Shown: one piece after another, positions 9,981 through 24,100 of the stretch
Layout: each line of letters begins with the position of its first letter
Numbering within the stretch: position 1 is the stretch's first letter
Assembly: GCF_905475465.1 (NCBI RefSeq)
Contig: NC_062243.1
Coordinates: forward strand, 8,270,267-8,334,266
Direction: 5' to 3'
Source: Pieris napi
Taxonomy: Eukaryota; Arthropoda; Insecta; Lepidoptera; Pieridae
Length of the DNA: 64,000 nt
Position numbers and translations under genes: made by a program
Notes under the pieces: model-generated
What the model was told of the DNA's origin: nothing
Databases searched by the model: none
The model's input: the letters and a program-made list of their open reading frames with translations, nothing else

Positions 9981-10980
9981 GACTCTTGTCACACTCGTTA
10001 TTAGGTTCTTACATTTGTAACTTTATATAATTTAAAAAAAGTAAAAAAAATCTTGTCTTTATTGCCGACCACTTCAGGAACAATTCAATTAAAGAATTCA
10101 TAAAAGAATAATTAAAAAATTGCCAGAATTGACTTCACGCGTATTTTATTACGAACACACGATTATAAGAACATATATGTATAGTCTGTACAAACAAATT
10201 AATTTCATTATCGAGCTGAAATCGACATTAAAACCGAGGGAGTGCCGATCCTAAGGTGCCTGTTGTTAACGTGTAGGTATGTAAGACATCTTTGGATTAA
10301 CATTGCAAACATTTACAAAGGTTTAACAAGATACCCTTTGATTATTAAATAAAGGTAGAAATAAAAAAAATATTAAGTAATGTAAAATTTAAGCAAAAAA
10401 AAAATATATTACGGATTACATTACATATACTGTACAGACATGACTTTATATTTCCTACTAAAGTTCATACATTCTTGGCCTTTTTCATTAAAATAGTTTA
10501 ACGAATTTGAAAGTTGGCATTTTTACTAAAATTGCTTAATGGTAGATTAGATACTTTTTTTGAAAATTGTGAAATTGATTCGCGAATGAATTATATTCAA
10601 TCCTGTACGCGTCACGTAAAAGGGTAGAGCGAAACATAAAAAGTAACTGAATGCTTCAGGTTATTTCAAGGGTCAAACGGGGTCTGCGTGTAATAGTCGT
10701 TGTTCAACAAACTGAAGAAAACTCGCGATATAAGAACTCGTTGAGATTGCCTTATATGATGTGGAAGTAGGAATGTAAAGAGAACTAGTAGAATTTTGCC
10801 AATAACGTAGCAGTTTTATTTTTATTTGGTTTTGAATAATGACTGAGAGCAGTATTAGCCTCATGGGTGCACATTTAACTCTCGCTCGATGAACGAACGA
10901 AACATTAAAAGAGCTCGATAAAAAATGCAAAAATCTGACGCAACAATTCATAACATATGAACAACCATATTGTCTTACAT
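9981..10980. other. Intergenic, no gene recognised
   Basis: AT-rich. The minus-strand frame 10951-10673 has no recognisable domain. A 5' UTR exon or promoter of the plus-strand EGF/LamG gene may lie here but cannot be located from sequence. Confidence 0.4.
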
Positions 10981-10982
10981 AT

Positions 10983-11405
10983 ATAAAAAAAAATGTGTGC
11001 GTGTACTAGGTGTACACACGTAAGAAGTGAAACTTCTTTATGACCTTATTTTTCGAAAAATGATCTACTATATGCAACTTTACAGAAATTGGTTAAATAA
11101 AGTCAAATTAGATAAAGTTTAACAAAAGGCTTTTATTATCATAGACATGAATACAAATACAATTATTTCATTTTAACTTAAAACTGTACTACTATGTAGT
11201 ACTAAGATTATTACAGAATTTCATTAATTGTAATAGAATTATTAGTATTACTATCATTGTTATCGTTATTATATATTTTTGTTACTAATGGCTTCGAATC
11301 TCTTCGGATCAACCGTGGTAGGGACAAGAAAAAGATGGCGCGTAACGGAAAAATGTGACGCGTAATGAAAAAATGTTACACTAAATTTTGTGTTACACTA
11401 AACTT
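10983..11405 (-). repeat. Dispersed repeat R1, beta module, left inverted copy
   Basis: Outer end begins AAAAATGTGTGCGTGTACTA, then AGAAGTGAAACTTCTTTATG, an AT-rich body, ACCGTGGTAGGGACAAGAAA and GACGCGTAATG/TTACACTAA units. Nearly the whole unit recurs in opposite orientation at 13386-13843. No coding capacity. The two outer ends are about 95% identical by eye. Confidence 0.8.
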
Positions 11406-11741
11406 CAATAAATCGTTGATCATGAGAATCCGATTTGAAAGCTGAACCTGATAAAAACATATCGAGATTTCCCCACATATTACCCGTAACATAACTATAA
11501 CCACTTTTATTTACCAGCGATTGGCTGGTCTTTAGGTTCGTAATAAAAACTAATACGTTGTGCTACTAAGGAGTCGGTTATATGTCGCAATTAATTGTAT
11601 AGTCCGAATATCTTAGGCTATGCATGAAATAAGTGACAAACACAGAATTTTTTTATAACAATTACGGGAACCGTAAATAGTAAAACTGATTTCACAACTT
11701 TACTTCACTTTTGTCTCATATTCTATGTCTATATATATATA

Positions 11742-11960
11742 CTAGTGGACCCGACAGACGTTGTCCTGCATGATATTTCAAGCAATTAGTAAAGCAAAGT
11801 GTGAAAGTACCGACTGCAGCGCCATCTGGCGGGCTGATTTGTGAATCTAAACCATTCCCAGATCCCCTTGAACACACACAAAAAAGTTCATCAAAATCGG
11901 TCCAGTCGTTTGAGAGAAGTTCAGTGACATACACACTCACAAAAGAATTATATATAAAAA
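11742..11960 (-). mobile_element. Non-autonomous Helitron-like element, family E
   Basis: On the minus strand the element runs from an AT-rich 5' end (TATATATAATTCTTTTGTGA) to GTCGGGTCCACTAG followed by T, the CTAG 3' terminus of Helitrons. It is almost the same as the copy at 60188-60410. Its 5' end lies about 26 bases upstream of the probable acceptor at 11985-11986 of the first EGF/LamG coding exon. Confidence 0.7.
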
Positions 11961-12003
11961 TATAATAAATGACTATTTCGTTTCAGCGGGTGCAGCACGG
12001 AGC

Positions 12004-12027
12004 ATGGGCGGAGATGGCATGGAGTGA
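12004..12027 (+). promoter_or_regulatory. Short upstream ORF overlapping the EGF/LamG start
   Basis: ATG at 12004 in good context (A at -3, G at +4) opens a seven-codon frame (MGGDGME) ending TGA at 12025-12027. It overlaps the proposed start at 12014 in another frame and ends one base before the in-frame ATG at 12029. It could limit translation if included in the mRNA. Confidence 0.45.
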
Positions 12028-12128
12028 GATGGCGTGGCTTTGGCTCGCCGCCCTACTCGCCGCGCTTGCTAACGCCGCCTCGCGCGCGCCCACGCAGGAG
12101 CCCGTGCTATTCGAAGCCGCTTTTCAAG
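12014..12128 (+). CDS. EGF/LamG gene exon 1 (signal peptide)
   Basis: Begins MAWSEMAWLWLAALLAALA, a typical signal peptide, and ends FEAAFQ at donor GTAGGT, phase 1. Markedly GC-rich compared with its surroundings. TTTCGTTTCAG at 11976-11986 looks like an acceptor, so the 5' UTR probably starts in an upstream exon. The ATG at 12014 was preferred to the frame's earlier ATG at 11969, which lies before that acceptor. Confidence 0.75.
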
Positions 12129-15100
12129 GTAGGTTTCATCATCATCTGTATTTCAATAAATCCTTGTATTGTTTCCACGCTGACTCGCGGAGCAGACACA
12201 TTTCAGTATTACCATGAAACATTTTGAGGTTACGACGCGCTACCATAGAGATAGAGCGTCATAAGCCCTTGTTGTACTCTAGAGCTTTAAGTTGTCAAAT
12301 GATTAAGCTATAAGTCTGCAAACCAGAACAGATAACCATATAAAGTATCTTCTTTCCGGCATTTCTAAAATATCAATTATATATATATTATATATCAATT
12401 TAGTACAATGTTTCGTTAGAAAATAATTTTCGATGAGCAAATATTGATATAGCAAATTCAATTTTCTCATTCACAAAAACGGTAATAAATACATACGATT
12501 GTGATACAATGTTGGTTTATGATACAAACAATAATTGCTTTTTACAATAAAACGATACAAAAAATTATGATAATAGGATCCTTTGATAACAACGATTGGA
12601 TGTCTTTGTGTCAAGCTATATTTGTTTACCGAAAGCAGTCACCTTTTTATTTTACACTAACAATGAACTCCGTGGATGAGTTGGTACGCGGTGGTTTATT
12701 AAATGCTTCAAAAGATAGATTATATCGTATAGGAAATTGTCTATAAAGAGATTTGAATTCCTTTAAACTATACACACTGCACAGATATTGTAAACATAAA
12801 TGTTTACAACGCTCGCTAAATGTCAAAGCAACTGAGCGTTCACATTATAGAATTCAGCTAACAATTATGAAAACTTAGCAATGGAAAGAATACTACGTAC
12901 TTCTGTCCCGTTAAAAAAGTGCTTTGTTTTTTTTAGCACCTGGTTATTTTTGAGATTTTAAAATCAACAGGTTAAGTAGACAAAAAGTTATTGGATTTTG
13001 ACAAACGGGAGTCATAGTTTGCCCTAAGTCTCGCCTATGATTTTTAGTCTGAAAGTTGCAGTTAAATATATCTAAAAATCATTTATCCTATTATTTTTAA
13101 TAAATAATTCGATGGAGCCGGCTGCACGCACGAAAAAACATGACTCATGCGGCGTTACCTCGGTCTGAGGTGTTACCACGCTCTGAGGCGTTACCTTGCT
13201 CTAAGGCGTTCCATTTAAGGCTTGAAGTGCAAGCGAGAGCGCGAAGCGACAGAGAGGCACAATCGGACTCCGCGCTCTTCAGCGTTCGACATCTGTCTCT
13301 CTCCTACTTGAGTGAGCGATTCGTGACGTTGTCACGTTCAACTATCGTCAGTAAACCGACTTTACAGACAACCGATTTTTTGAAGTGAAACTTCTTTATC
13401 GGGGTTGGAAAAAAATTTAGTGTAACATTTTTCGGTTACGCGTCACATGTTTCGGTTACGCGTCACATGTTTCAGTTACGCGTCACATTTGACCGTTACG
13501 CGCGTCTTTTTCTCGTCCCTACCACGGTTGATTCGAAGAGATTCTAAACCATTAATAACAAAAATTTATAATAACTATAACAATGATACTAAAAATTCTA
13601 TTACAATTTATGAAATTCTGTAATAATCTTAGTGGTAATAAGGTAAAATGAAATAATTGTATTATTTGTATTCAAGTCTGTGATATTAAAAGCCTTTTGT
13701 TAAACTTTATCTAATTTAACTTTATTTAACCAATTTCTGTAAAGTTAGTTGCATATAGATAATTTTTCGAAAAATAAGGTCATAAAGAAGTTTCACTTCT
13801 AACGTGTGTACACTAGTACACGCACATTTTTTTTTGTTTACATTTCGACTTAGGAGCGTTCTAGAGAAGAGTGTACCACTTATCTTAAAGTCCGGCAACG
13901 CACATGCACACTTACTGATGTTGCAGTTGTCTGTGAGCGGTGGTAAACACTTATCTTTAAGCCCGCCTACTCCTTTGCCAGAAAATCTATTAATTATTAA
14001 TAATATTCTCTGCCCGTTTCACCTCTAATACGGCTGGATTTAAAAAAATACAGTTGTAGCATTACAATAGTGATAGAATAAGAAATCGGTGCAGTAGCAT
14101 TTTAGTTTTTTTATTTATCACAAACATACGAAAAAACAAATATTTTATATTTATAATATTAGTGTAGATTTGCGTTTATGCTTCAAGATATTTACAGCCA
14201 TTAATACGATGATAGTGTTGGCACTAATAACTGTTATGTAATCTCGTTTGTTGACATGAAGCTTAATAGAGTTTATGCTTCTATTTATCACATAATTGTT
14301 TAATCTACAATTTTTTTTTTTAATAAGCAAAAGAGTTTTGTTAAACGGTAATCTGAATTACTGGTACGGTAATTATTTTTGTCTTGGATAGTCATATAAC
14401 TTTGCAATACGACGATTAATTCGGGTGAAGAACCGGAGACGAGGCTTTTAGACAATCAAGATTAATATTTTAAAACAAATTGTCTCACAAAAGTATGACA
14501 CTGCTGCCGTAGTGTAAACATAGACAAATCAATATTTAGTCTTAAAAATCCTTAAAAAGCATGTCACTATCGACTCTGAAAGAAGGCATCTTTCATGCAT
14601 AATTTATAATACGTGGTTATTTGACGAAATTTTAAAAACTACATCACATTATTAATTAGTACCTATGGAATCTAAACAATTATATACTTTTTAAATATGT
14701 TACGTATTGGCTATGAATATTCAAGTTAAGCATTCATAATTTCAAGAAACCTCAAAAATGCTTTTCAAGGCAAGTTAGTGTCGCAAGTCCCGACCCTATG
14801 ACGACTCGTGCCAGTAAAAACGTGATCAAACTTCGAGGTTTTTCGTGTTAATTATACATGCATATTATTTTTCAATTCAAATCAGTCCGACGAAATTAAA
14901 CCCCAAGATAGGATTATATGATGATGATGGCGCGTACATTATCGTCTATTCGTCTAATCTGTGACTGTTTTCTGTCAAGTGTCTGAGGTATAAAAATTTA
15001 TATTTTTAATTATCCATTTTTATAAATTATTGATTATTTACGAGTTATTTTACTTCATTCAGCTAAAAAGCCACGATTGATACAGATTACTATTAATAAC

Positions 15101-18100
15101 ACTTTATTTTTCATCCTGTGAAATAGCAAATTGCAAATATGATTTGAATTTATTTTTGTCTAGTTCTTCCTTTTCTGTGCATTCTAAAGTGTACAGCTAG
15201 ACATATTGCTAGGCCTTTACATTGTCACATTAAAAAAAAAAACCAGACGAAATTAATTAGTGAATACGATCAAGTAAACTAATAAATCAAATCAAAATAT
15301 CATTTAATCATGTAGGTAGCTTTACTATGGACGTAAGGTAAAAATACATTAGGGCTTCAAATTTACAATTACTGGCATTTCTGAAGTTAAGGGCGTAGAA
15401 CGGAAGAGAAGAACTGGTGATAAACTCGCCATCTCTCTAAATCGCCATGTTTTTTTTAAATATGTGTGTATAAAGCACCTGCTCACATACACACATACAC
15501 CATGCTCCTTATCACATGTTAAAGTAGTTAATTATTGATAATAAAAAAAATAATGAATAAATATATAACGTTTCACCTCTATCAGCAAGGCGCGGCGGAG
15601 CATGCACTTACATTACTGTAGGAACAACACGCAAACACGTAGTATCAAGGTGAATAACCTAACCTAACCTGAAATAAATGTATTTCTACGTATATTCATG
15701 GTAATACAAACAAAATCTAAATAGTTGTTAAAACTTCTTTTAATTACTAAAACTCTGTATAAATTTCAATTATAGAGTGGAAATTGGGATATATTGTAAA
15801 AGTTCGAGCGCAAACTGTGAACCTTTTTATTTTTCACTCGAACTCTTTTAATTAAAGTTACTAGTGCGAAACAAAATATGTTTCATTATTGGTTATTAAA
15901 TTAAACTTTATTGAATTAATACTACAGATAATAAAACTGTGAAATAAATCAATTACCTTCCTGTAGAAATACCGACGCATTATTCTGACGTCGTCTGAAG
16001 ATCTGTTAATTTGAATTTTTTTTATTATCTAGTCTTCAGCGCCTACCAATCCTAAACAAATATTCTATCGCCGGGTGTTAAACTTTGCTTTTCGGGTAGC
16101 AAACTTAGAAATGTAAATAGTACCGAGATACATATTCTGATATAATAGTCTATTATTAATTGTATAATCTTTACATAATGACGGAAATTCAGGTCATTTT
16201 ACTTGATTAGACGATAAAGGAAGCTTCCAGGAATGGGTATATAATGTATTTAATGGCGCTATTTCTGTCACAAAAATAGCTGTAACAAAATTATATGGGG
16301 TTATTAAAAGTGTCAGCCTCCATAAAAATGTTTATGTCCTAACCTGTATTGAAAATGTGTCTCTTAAATTGTTTTCTTACATATATTACAATTTAATCGG
16401 TGTATCATTGGCATACTCAAAATGAGGTTTGACAAATAAAAACACTGGTTAATATGGCCTTCATACACGAAATTATTAATTTATTTAGGAATGGAACCTA
16501 ATTATATACCTAGTTTAAGTTACGAATCGATCACAAACAACGAAATACTAAACATTCAAAATTTAATGTAGCCAAGCGATAGCCTTTAAATTAATAAATC
16601 CGAATTAAAACTTAATTATAAGCATTTTATAAATGGTTTTTATTCGGTAAAACTAAAGTAATCTGTTTTATCACAGCGTTAACACAATTTCGTGGAATGA
16701 GTTGAATAATTAATTGATTTTAAAAAGTATGGCGGTATTAAAATAGTAATCGTTTTTACAAGTCAGTCGACAAACATTTGTGTTAATCGGGTGAATACAT
16801 TTTAAGTAGTGCTTACAAACTATTTACATAATGTTTAGCATAATCTACATTCTGAAAGGATTATAAGTCTATTATCTACGCTTATAAACCGAAGGCTATG
16901 TATTTTACTGAGGGAGTGAGAATATGAAACGAAAAACGAAACTATGGCACGTTCGTTTGGTAGTGATAAGTCAAGCGACTGTCGTGATGACTACACGCAG
17001 TGATGCCAACATGGGGGTTTCCCTCCCAAATTTAGAGGAAAACAAGATGTCCAGGGTTTAGGCGGTAGGTACATATATTTAAGGGATTTTTTTATTCAAT
17101 ATGTTTTTGCTTTTCCTGTAAAAAACGTACGATTCTATACAATTTATAGTAAACTAACAAACTGAACCATATATAAACTCTAATTGCTGTAACTGAAATA
17201 TCCTAAAGCTGTAAGATAGAAATAAGAGCTATTGAATACTACATAAAAGTATTTTAATGAATATTTTAAATTACCTCTCAAATAATGTTAACATAACACA
17301 ATAATAATCATAAATGTTATCAAACATAACAAGGTAATTGTTTGATAACATTTTCTATTTCATGAAATAGCTTTATTTAAACCGCCGATCTAATTAAATT
17401 TAAGTATTTAAATATATATAATTTATTAAAAAATAACACAAAACCCACATACCACATACGAATTTGCATGTACTCACGGGTTTAAAACCCAGCAGAACTA
17501 TTCAAAGTATTACCTGCCTCTTGGTCGTGAATAATTAATTTTATAAATGTTTAATGGATTCAGCTCCAGAAAATTTGTGCAAACGCGTTTTCTAAACCGT
17601 GCATAAATTATGAAAACAGCTGTGATATTTAAATTTGAGACTTTGAAGTAGATTTATTTGGAAAACTAGCTTTTGGTATTCTAAAGTCATTGGGCAAAAT
17701 GTATGCGGAAGTCTAGGTAGAGTTATTTATTTATTTACTGCATTTGACGACTCATTGGTGAACTGAATGCGAATCCATGGGTCCCGGGTTCGATCCCCGG
17801 CTGAGACGAACATCGATGTGATGAGCATTTGGTGTTCTGCTTAGGTCTTGGGTGTTTAAATATGTATTTATATGTCTATCTATCTATAATATGTATATAT
17901 ATCCGTTGCCTAGTATCCATAACACAAGCTTCACCAGCTAAGCATGGGATTAGGTCAATTGGTGTGAATTGTCTTTAAAAAAAGAAAAAAAAAAAAAGAT
18001 GCCAAACAATAATTATAATAAATATGCTAAATTCCTATCTCTAAAACATAGCTTTATATCCCGAACATAGGGCAGACTTTTCTATTTCTAATAATTTTTT

Positions 18101-21100
18101 CTGATGCCTCTTTAATTATCTAGTTTGCATGTTCGGAACGTCCTTTACCCATACATTGAACTCTGAAAAAACACATTTTGTTTTGAATAAAAACATCACG
18201 ATCCTAGTGATCGTAAGTCCTAGTCGTAATGCTCCTAATGTTATAAAATATATTTTGTTATGTCTTTTTAAGTAACCAAGGAAATTTAACCACGAAGGCC
18301 AATTAAACGACATATAACCAAAGACGTATTGAATTTCTTGGATTTTTATAATATCTTAAAAAAAAATTATCGTATTGAAATCTATAAAGAAACGTTTATA
18401 TTAAAGTCAGATCTATCAGTCACCCTAAACGGAATGCCGGAACGGAATTACAAATGTAGAAGTAGCTAATAAATACCAGTTATTAAAAACATTAATGCAA
18501 ATCATTGTAAAAAAACTGTAAAAAGATAAGGGTTTTCTTTATTTATGAAGCTGGTCACTCTCACATCTTAAAAACATGATAACTTTATTAGTGAACAACA
18601 ATCAAACACCGTCCCAATGACTATAAAATCGCAATGGCTGCGTTTAATTCGAAAGGACACCTCCGCTCGGTAAATGAAAATCGTTTCCTAAACTATTTGC
18701 TTTATTTTATTAAAAACGATGCCATTCGATATTATAAATGCAATTTTTTTATCAGTATAACGAATTTTACTTTACGCATTGTCTAATTTTATTTATCTTT
18801 TATTTAAATATGGATTCCTATTTAAAAAAACGTGTGTGTACTTTGGCGTAGCAAGATAAAAATCTTTTCAAAAATGTTATTCTATGTTTGTAGAAAAAAC
18901 GACACTCACAATAGAAAAAACTAAAATGTTGAATATAGCTAACTTCAGGGTGTCTTCAGGGTTTTTTGTCACAGTGTGGCGCGCATCGTAAAAATTTACT
19001 CTCATAATTTTTCCCTAACGCGCTAAAAGAAGTATAACTTAATAAATATATTGATATAAAATTAATTTTACCAGATAAGCACGTGTTAAGGCATTATTAT
19101 AATTTCAGTTAAATTTAAATATCCGACGTCATATCACTCGTGTCTCCTATACGCGTTTTGAAAGAGAAGTAAGAAGAATTTTTAAAATTAAAAGAATTAA
19201 AATTCTATTAATAATACATTTAATTAAATAATTTATATTATTGATTAAATGTATTATAAATATTTTTAGTGTAATCCTCCTGGCAGAAAGGGAAAATGTG
19301 TTGTTTCTCTGTAAGAAGATTCAGTTCACAAAAAGTACTTGAATGAAAAGAATTTAGCTACCAATTATATTAAGGGATACGTGCAACAATAAATATATAT
19401 TATTAAAAATAGGAATACACAAAATATTGTACACGTAAAACTAAGATTTCTTAGCATTAATTACATATAGTATGTTAATATGATTGTTGATCACTTAAGC
19501 CCGTATATGCTAAGCCGATTATAGCTAAGAAGCTTGTGGGAACGATGCGGAAATAACGGTGCTTCCTTATAAGTCTATATAAAACATTATATTTATTATT
19601 GCTATTGATAAAGTAATGACATGCATTTAAAATTTTAAAAATGTAATTAGTATGTGCATAGTATAAACGCGTAAAGGACAATAATTTTAACAATATTAGA
19701 TGATACTAGAAGATCCAGTTCGTGAAGATTTTAGCCAAAGAGCTACGTCACTATCATAATAAAAATTTATTTTTATATCACGATCCGATTACCCTATAAA
19801 TATGCTAAAAAATATGAGTAAGTAAAACGCTTTTAGATAGTATGAAAAATAATGATATTGGGAATTTGTATAAAACATGGCTTTAAAAGCGTTATGGAGT
19901 AAAATAATTTGAAAATAAGCATAATTTTTCAAAAAAGTTCATAAAGATATTGAGTTTTATTCAGCCACGGATCTAAACATGGTCACAGATTAGTTGAAAC
20001 CATGATGTCCTAATCCTAATACAGTAATGGAGTTTAATCTTTCTCAGACTTCTCTTGGTCATAATATAATATGTTTGTAATTTAAGAATGATATGTACCA
20101 TGTAAAAACCTGAAGTTTGTTTAGATATTTATAAGGATGGTAGGTACGTCATATGGCCCGGCGCGACGCCATCTTATCTAGATAAGCGATTTGGCAGGTT
20201 CTTGAAAGTATGAGTGTTTAATTTATCTGAATTGTATTGTCTTTTATTGACATAACTTTTACACATTTAAAGAAAAACACACACACAGAAAAACACCGGA
20301 TTGAAGTTATGTATTATTATAAATTTACAATTATTTTACATAATCACGGTGACCACGCATGATGTAAAGCACGCGTAACGTCGGAAAAATTTAAAATTAT
20401 GTAAAATAATTGTAAATTTATAATAATACATAACTTCAATCCGGTAAAAAGTGTTTTTCTTTATCTGAATTGGTTTTAAAAATACCTCATTATAAACCAA
20501 TAAACCAGTGGCACTACAGGACCGTACAACTAGCATAACAAATTAACAAACGAGGACACCAAAATACAATAGCTCTAAACCGGTTGAACTATAATATCTA
20601 TACGTATATACTCTATATTGCAACAACTGCGAACTTTAGTTGGAAATCTGTGCACATTTGTTCGTACATAAATCAATAAGCGAGACAGATTTATGGCCCG
20701 ACTATTCCTTACTGAAAACCTACCTGTTTATATTCAGTATTGTTTAAAGTGAAAAGGTATATTAGGGTCAATTCACACTTGTATCGAGGCCGTAATTCAG
20801 AACTTATATATATATCTAGGCTTCTTATAATAGCCGTTGCTCTCCGACATAATGATAATCGTCGCAAAATGAATAAAAGGATTTGTATGAGAAGAAAGAC
20901 ATCGCTAACCTGCCAAAATGTAGAGGGTGCCAAGTGATTAAGCAATATTAATTATCACACACTGATTTTAGTGCAAAATTCGACCACAGCACTTTGCAAA
21001 TTATTTCCTTATTTGCGACCAACGCTAAGTAGGATTTCGATGAACTTAAATCTAGAACCTTACGCTTTAATGTGCCAACTAATTGAGGGTAAATGATAAG

Positions 21101-24100
21101 GTTTTAAAAATAAGGCGAGCAAATGACAAGACAGTAATAATCTTTGTAGGTATTTAAGTCAATAATTAACATTAGATATACGATATTCTCGTACCTCGCT
21201 CTGCTCCTGTATACAGGGCGTCCCAAAGTACCTTAATGATTGAGGACATGAAGGGAAAGTACCTTAAATATCGTAGATAGGGTATTTTACTGAAAGAAGA
21301 CTATGTTATTTTTAAAAGTTAGTAATTCTGCATTCAAAGATTTTCTAAAAAATACTTGTCTCGTCTGGGAATCAATTTATGATGCTAATCGAAAGAATGG
21401 CCAAAAACTAATAACTCTTCTAAAGTAACATAGTATTTTAAAAGCAAGGAACAGCGTGAAATTAATCTTTTTATGAATGTAATGATTTGAATTTAGCTAA
21501 ATGAAAAAGTAGGTTAAATCTTGTTGCAGCTTATGATGGGATAAAATCCACACAAGAGACGGATTGACGTGACGTTTTCTTTTTATGTAATAGGAGGTAA
21601 ATGGGCAGGAGGCTCACCTGATGTTAAATGATACCGCCCCGCCCATGGACACTCACGTTGCCAGAAGGAAAGTCGTGAGTCGGGAAGGAAGGACGTTACG
21701 AAAGGCGTGGTTGACGTTCGGAAGTGGACCGGCGTCGCATCCGCCGATTAACTGTTTAGTAGTACTAGTAGTTTAGTATTAGTAATAATAAACAATTAGT
21801 TAGTAGTACTAGATACTGGCAGTTCAAGTAGTTAACAGCCAACCTTTGGTCATAAAGATACCTGAAGAAAACGTGTGTTTAAAGTGATAAATATAGCTTG
21901 GATTTGTTTTAAAATAATTAGTACGGCCTATATACAAACATAATATATAGGTCTCAGGTTATCAAGTTACTTAGACATATTTTAGCTTGGAGCTAGATAA
22001 TTCTATCCCTGTTAACTAATTCTATTGTTTGAATATTTGCCTTAATGTACCCCAATTTGTGTTTCACCCTTTTACAAATTAATCAGGTCAGCTAAGTAAT
22101 TGTTAATAACGTTGGAAAACGATAGAGCTATTTCAGTTTTTAGTGATATAATTTCTCGCTTTGCAACGCAAAATATTTTTATTATACAGTTTATTACGTA
22201 CGTAAACTGTTGCTCTTTATATGCAAATTTAAAACGGCGGTTTATTTTTTTTTTATTTTTCGTGATTGAAACATAATTTACAAATTAGCCTAAATCAAGA
22301 CTAATGAGACCCTTCTAACTAAAAAGCTAAACTATATGTGTTGGTGTGTGTAGAGTCGACGCTTAGCACTCTCGACTGTATTTTACTCTCACAAGTCCTG
22401 CGATCTTTATTATTATTTATTAAGACAACGTTAATTTTTCTTTTATAGTAAATAAAAAAATCAATTAGCATATAACTCACTTTAACTGAGTTTTTCTTAT
22501 AGCAATAAAAATCATTGATTTGTTACTTACAGTGAAAGTAAAACAAGATTTTTCTAATATTATTCAGATTTAGTATTTGGCTTGTATATTTGGTCTCGCT
22601 GAAACTAAAACTGAGGAAATAATCAAATTTTCCGAAAGAAAATTGCAAGAATATGTATTTTTAATGTACTAACTGCTATTTAACAAAGATACAAATCTCT
22701 GTATTGTGTGACTGATTATATTTATGTTTATTTTTATACTAGTAAGACAGTTATCCTGCGCTTTACGTTGAAGATAAGATAGTCACGGCTGCCTTAACAT
22801 ACTTTTTTTTTTCTTAACGTAAACAGCGCGATGTACATCGTATTTACCCGAAGAAACGCGGGTTGACAGTTTCATTCCTTGATAGAGCAAGACAAAGCGA
22901 ATCTTTATTCTAAATTTAACGTATAAGTTACATATAAAAACTATTTAATTTTAATTATGCAAAACGTACGAGGTAGTTCTCGAGAAGTGTACCGCGCGGA
23001 CAATCATAACTTTTTGTTTGTGAACAAACTTCATTACTCCAAACTAGTAGACAGTCCAAACAGCAACTCCACTTACACAGACACTGTTTCATTAGTATAA
23101 CTCGCAAATATTTTAATTATATTACATTATGATTTAAGTTTTATAGATTGTATAATTATAATGTAGGTATTACTATTATACTCTTGTTAGAAAATATTTA
23201 TAAGATTATCAATTTAAACGTATGATACTTTACAATTAGTTAAGTGTTTTGTAACATTAATATATCCAAAATGAAAGGGACGAATATTCAAGAATGTATG
23301 AGATTATTTAAAAAAAACAGCTATCACTACATTAGCACAAGGTAAATAATCTTGGCCTCGAAAGTTTTTTGATAATATTTATTTCATAGACACGTAGGTG
23401 ATCAGCCTTTCTGCACATGTTCTCGACGAGTGTTTAATGCAAATATAGACAGAAAGTTCATTCGTGCATAGCCAGATATCGAACCTACGACCTCAGGGAT
23501 GATAGTTGCACGCTGAAGCCCCTAACCAGGATTATCAAGAGGCATAATGTAAATTTTGTATGAAAATTCAATTTACGCTATAAATATATGAAATAAAGTG
23601 ACTTTTAATTTATTTACTAAATAAAAATAAAATAAAAATGTTACTACCTAAAGTATATTTCAAAATTTAGCTTATAGTATGTACCTAATCTATATTGAAA
23701 CTGCTACGAAAACGTAAACCAATACTGCTAGATATTAGCCACATACAATATAACTTTCATTCGAAGCGAAGGCTTATCTATTCGAAATTCGAATCATACC
23801 TGAAGTTGTAGCTACAGCTACGCCGTAGCTCTCATAAAATCAATCGTAGAACCGTTGCCGTACACTGTTTGTAGCCGACCGCTACTTTTATTACTATTGC
23901 TGTGAAGAAATAATATTGAAGCCATTAAGTTATGAATTTCTTAGCAATTTTAATAAGATTTTTTAAAATACTTATATAACTCACCTAAAATGTAGATTTA
24001 ATCGTCAATTTGCCATTTTATATTTTATTTAGACCATAAGGATTAAGGAAACACATACGTTTATTTAACTAGGGGTTAGCTTTACTTTTTTATACTTAGA

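Noticed and set aside
11969..12013. Earlier ATG (11969) as start of the EGF/LamG protein
   Set aside because: It precedes a good acceptor (TTTCGTTTCAG), adds a charged leader that spoils the signal peptide, and lies next to the Helitron end.
13804..14028. 74-codon frame at the R1 right end
   Set aside because: Starts inside a non-coding repeat and has no domain.
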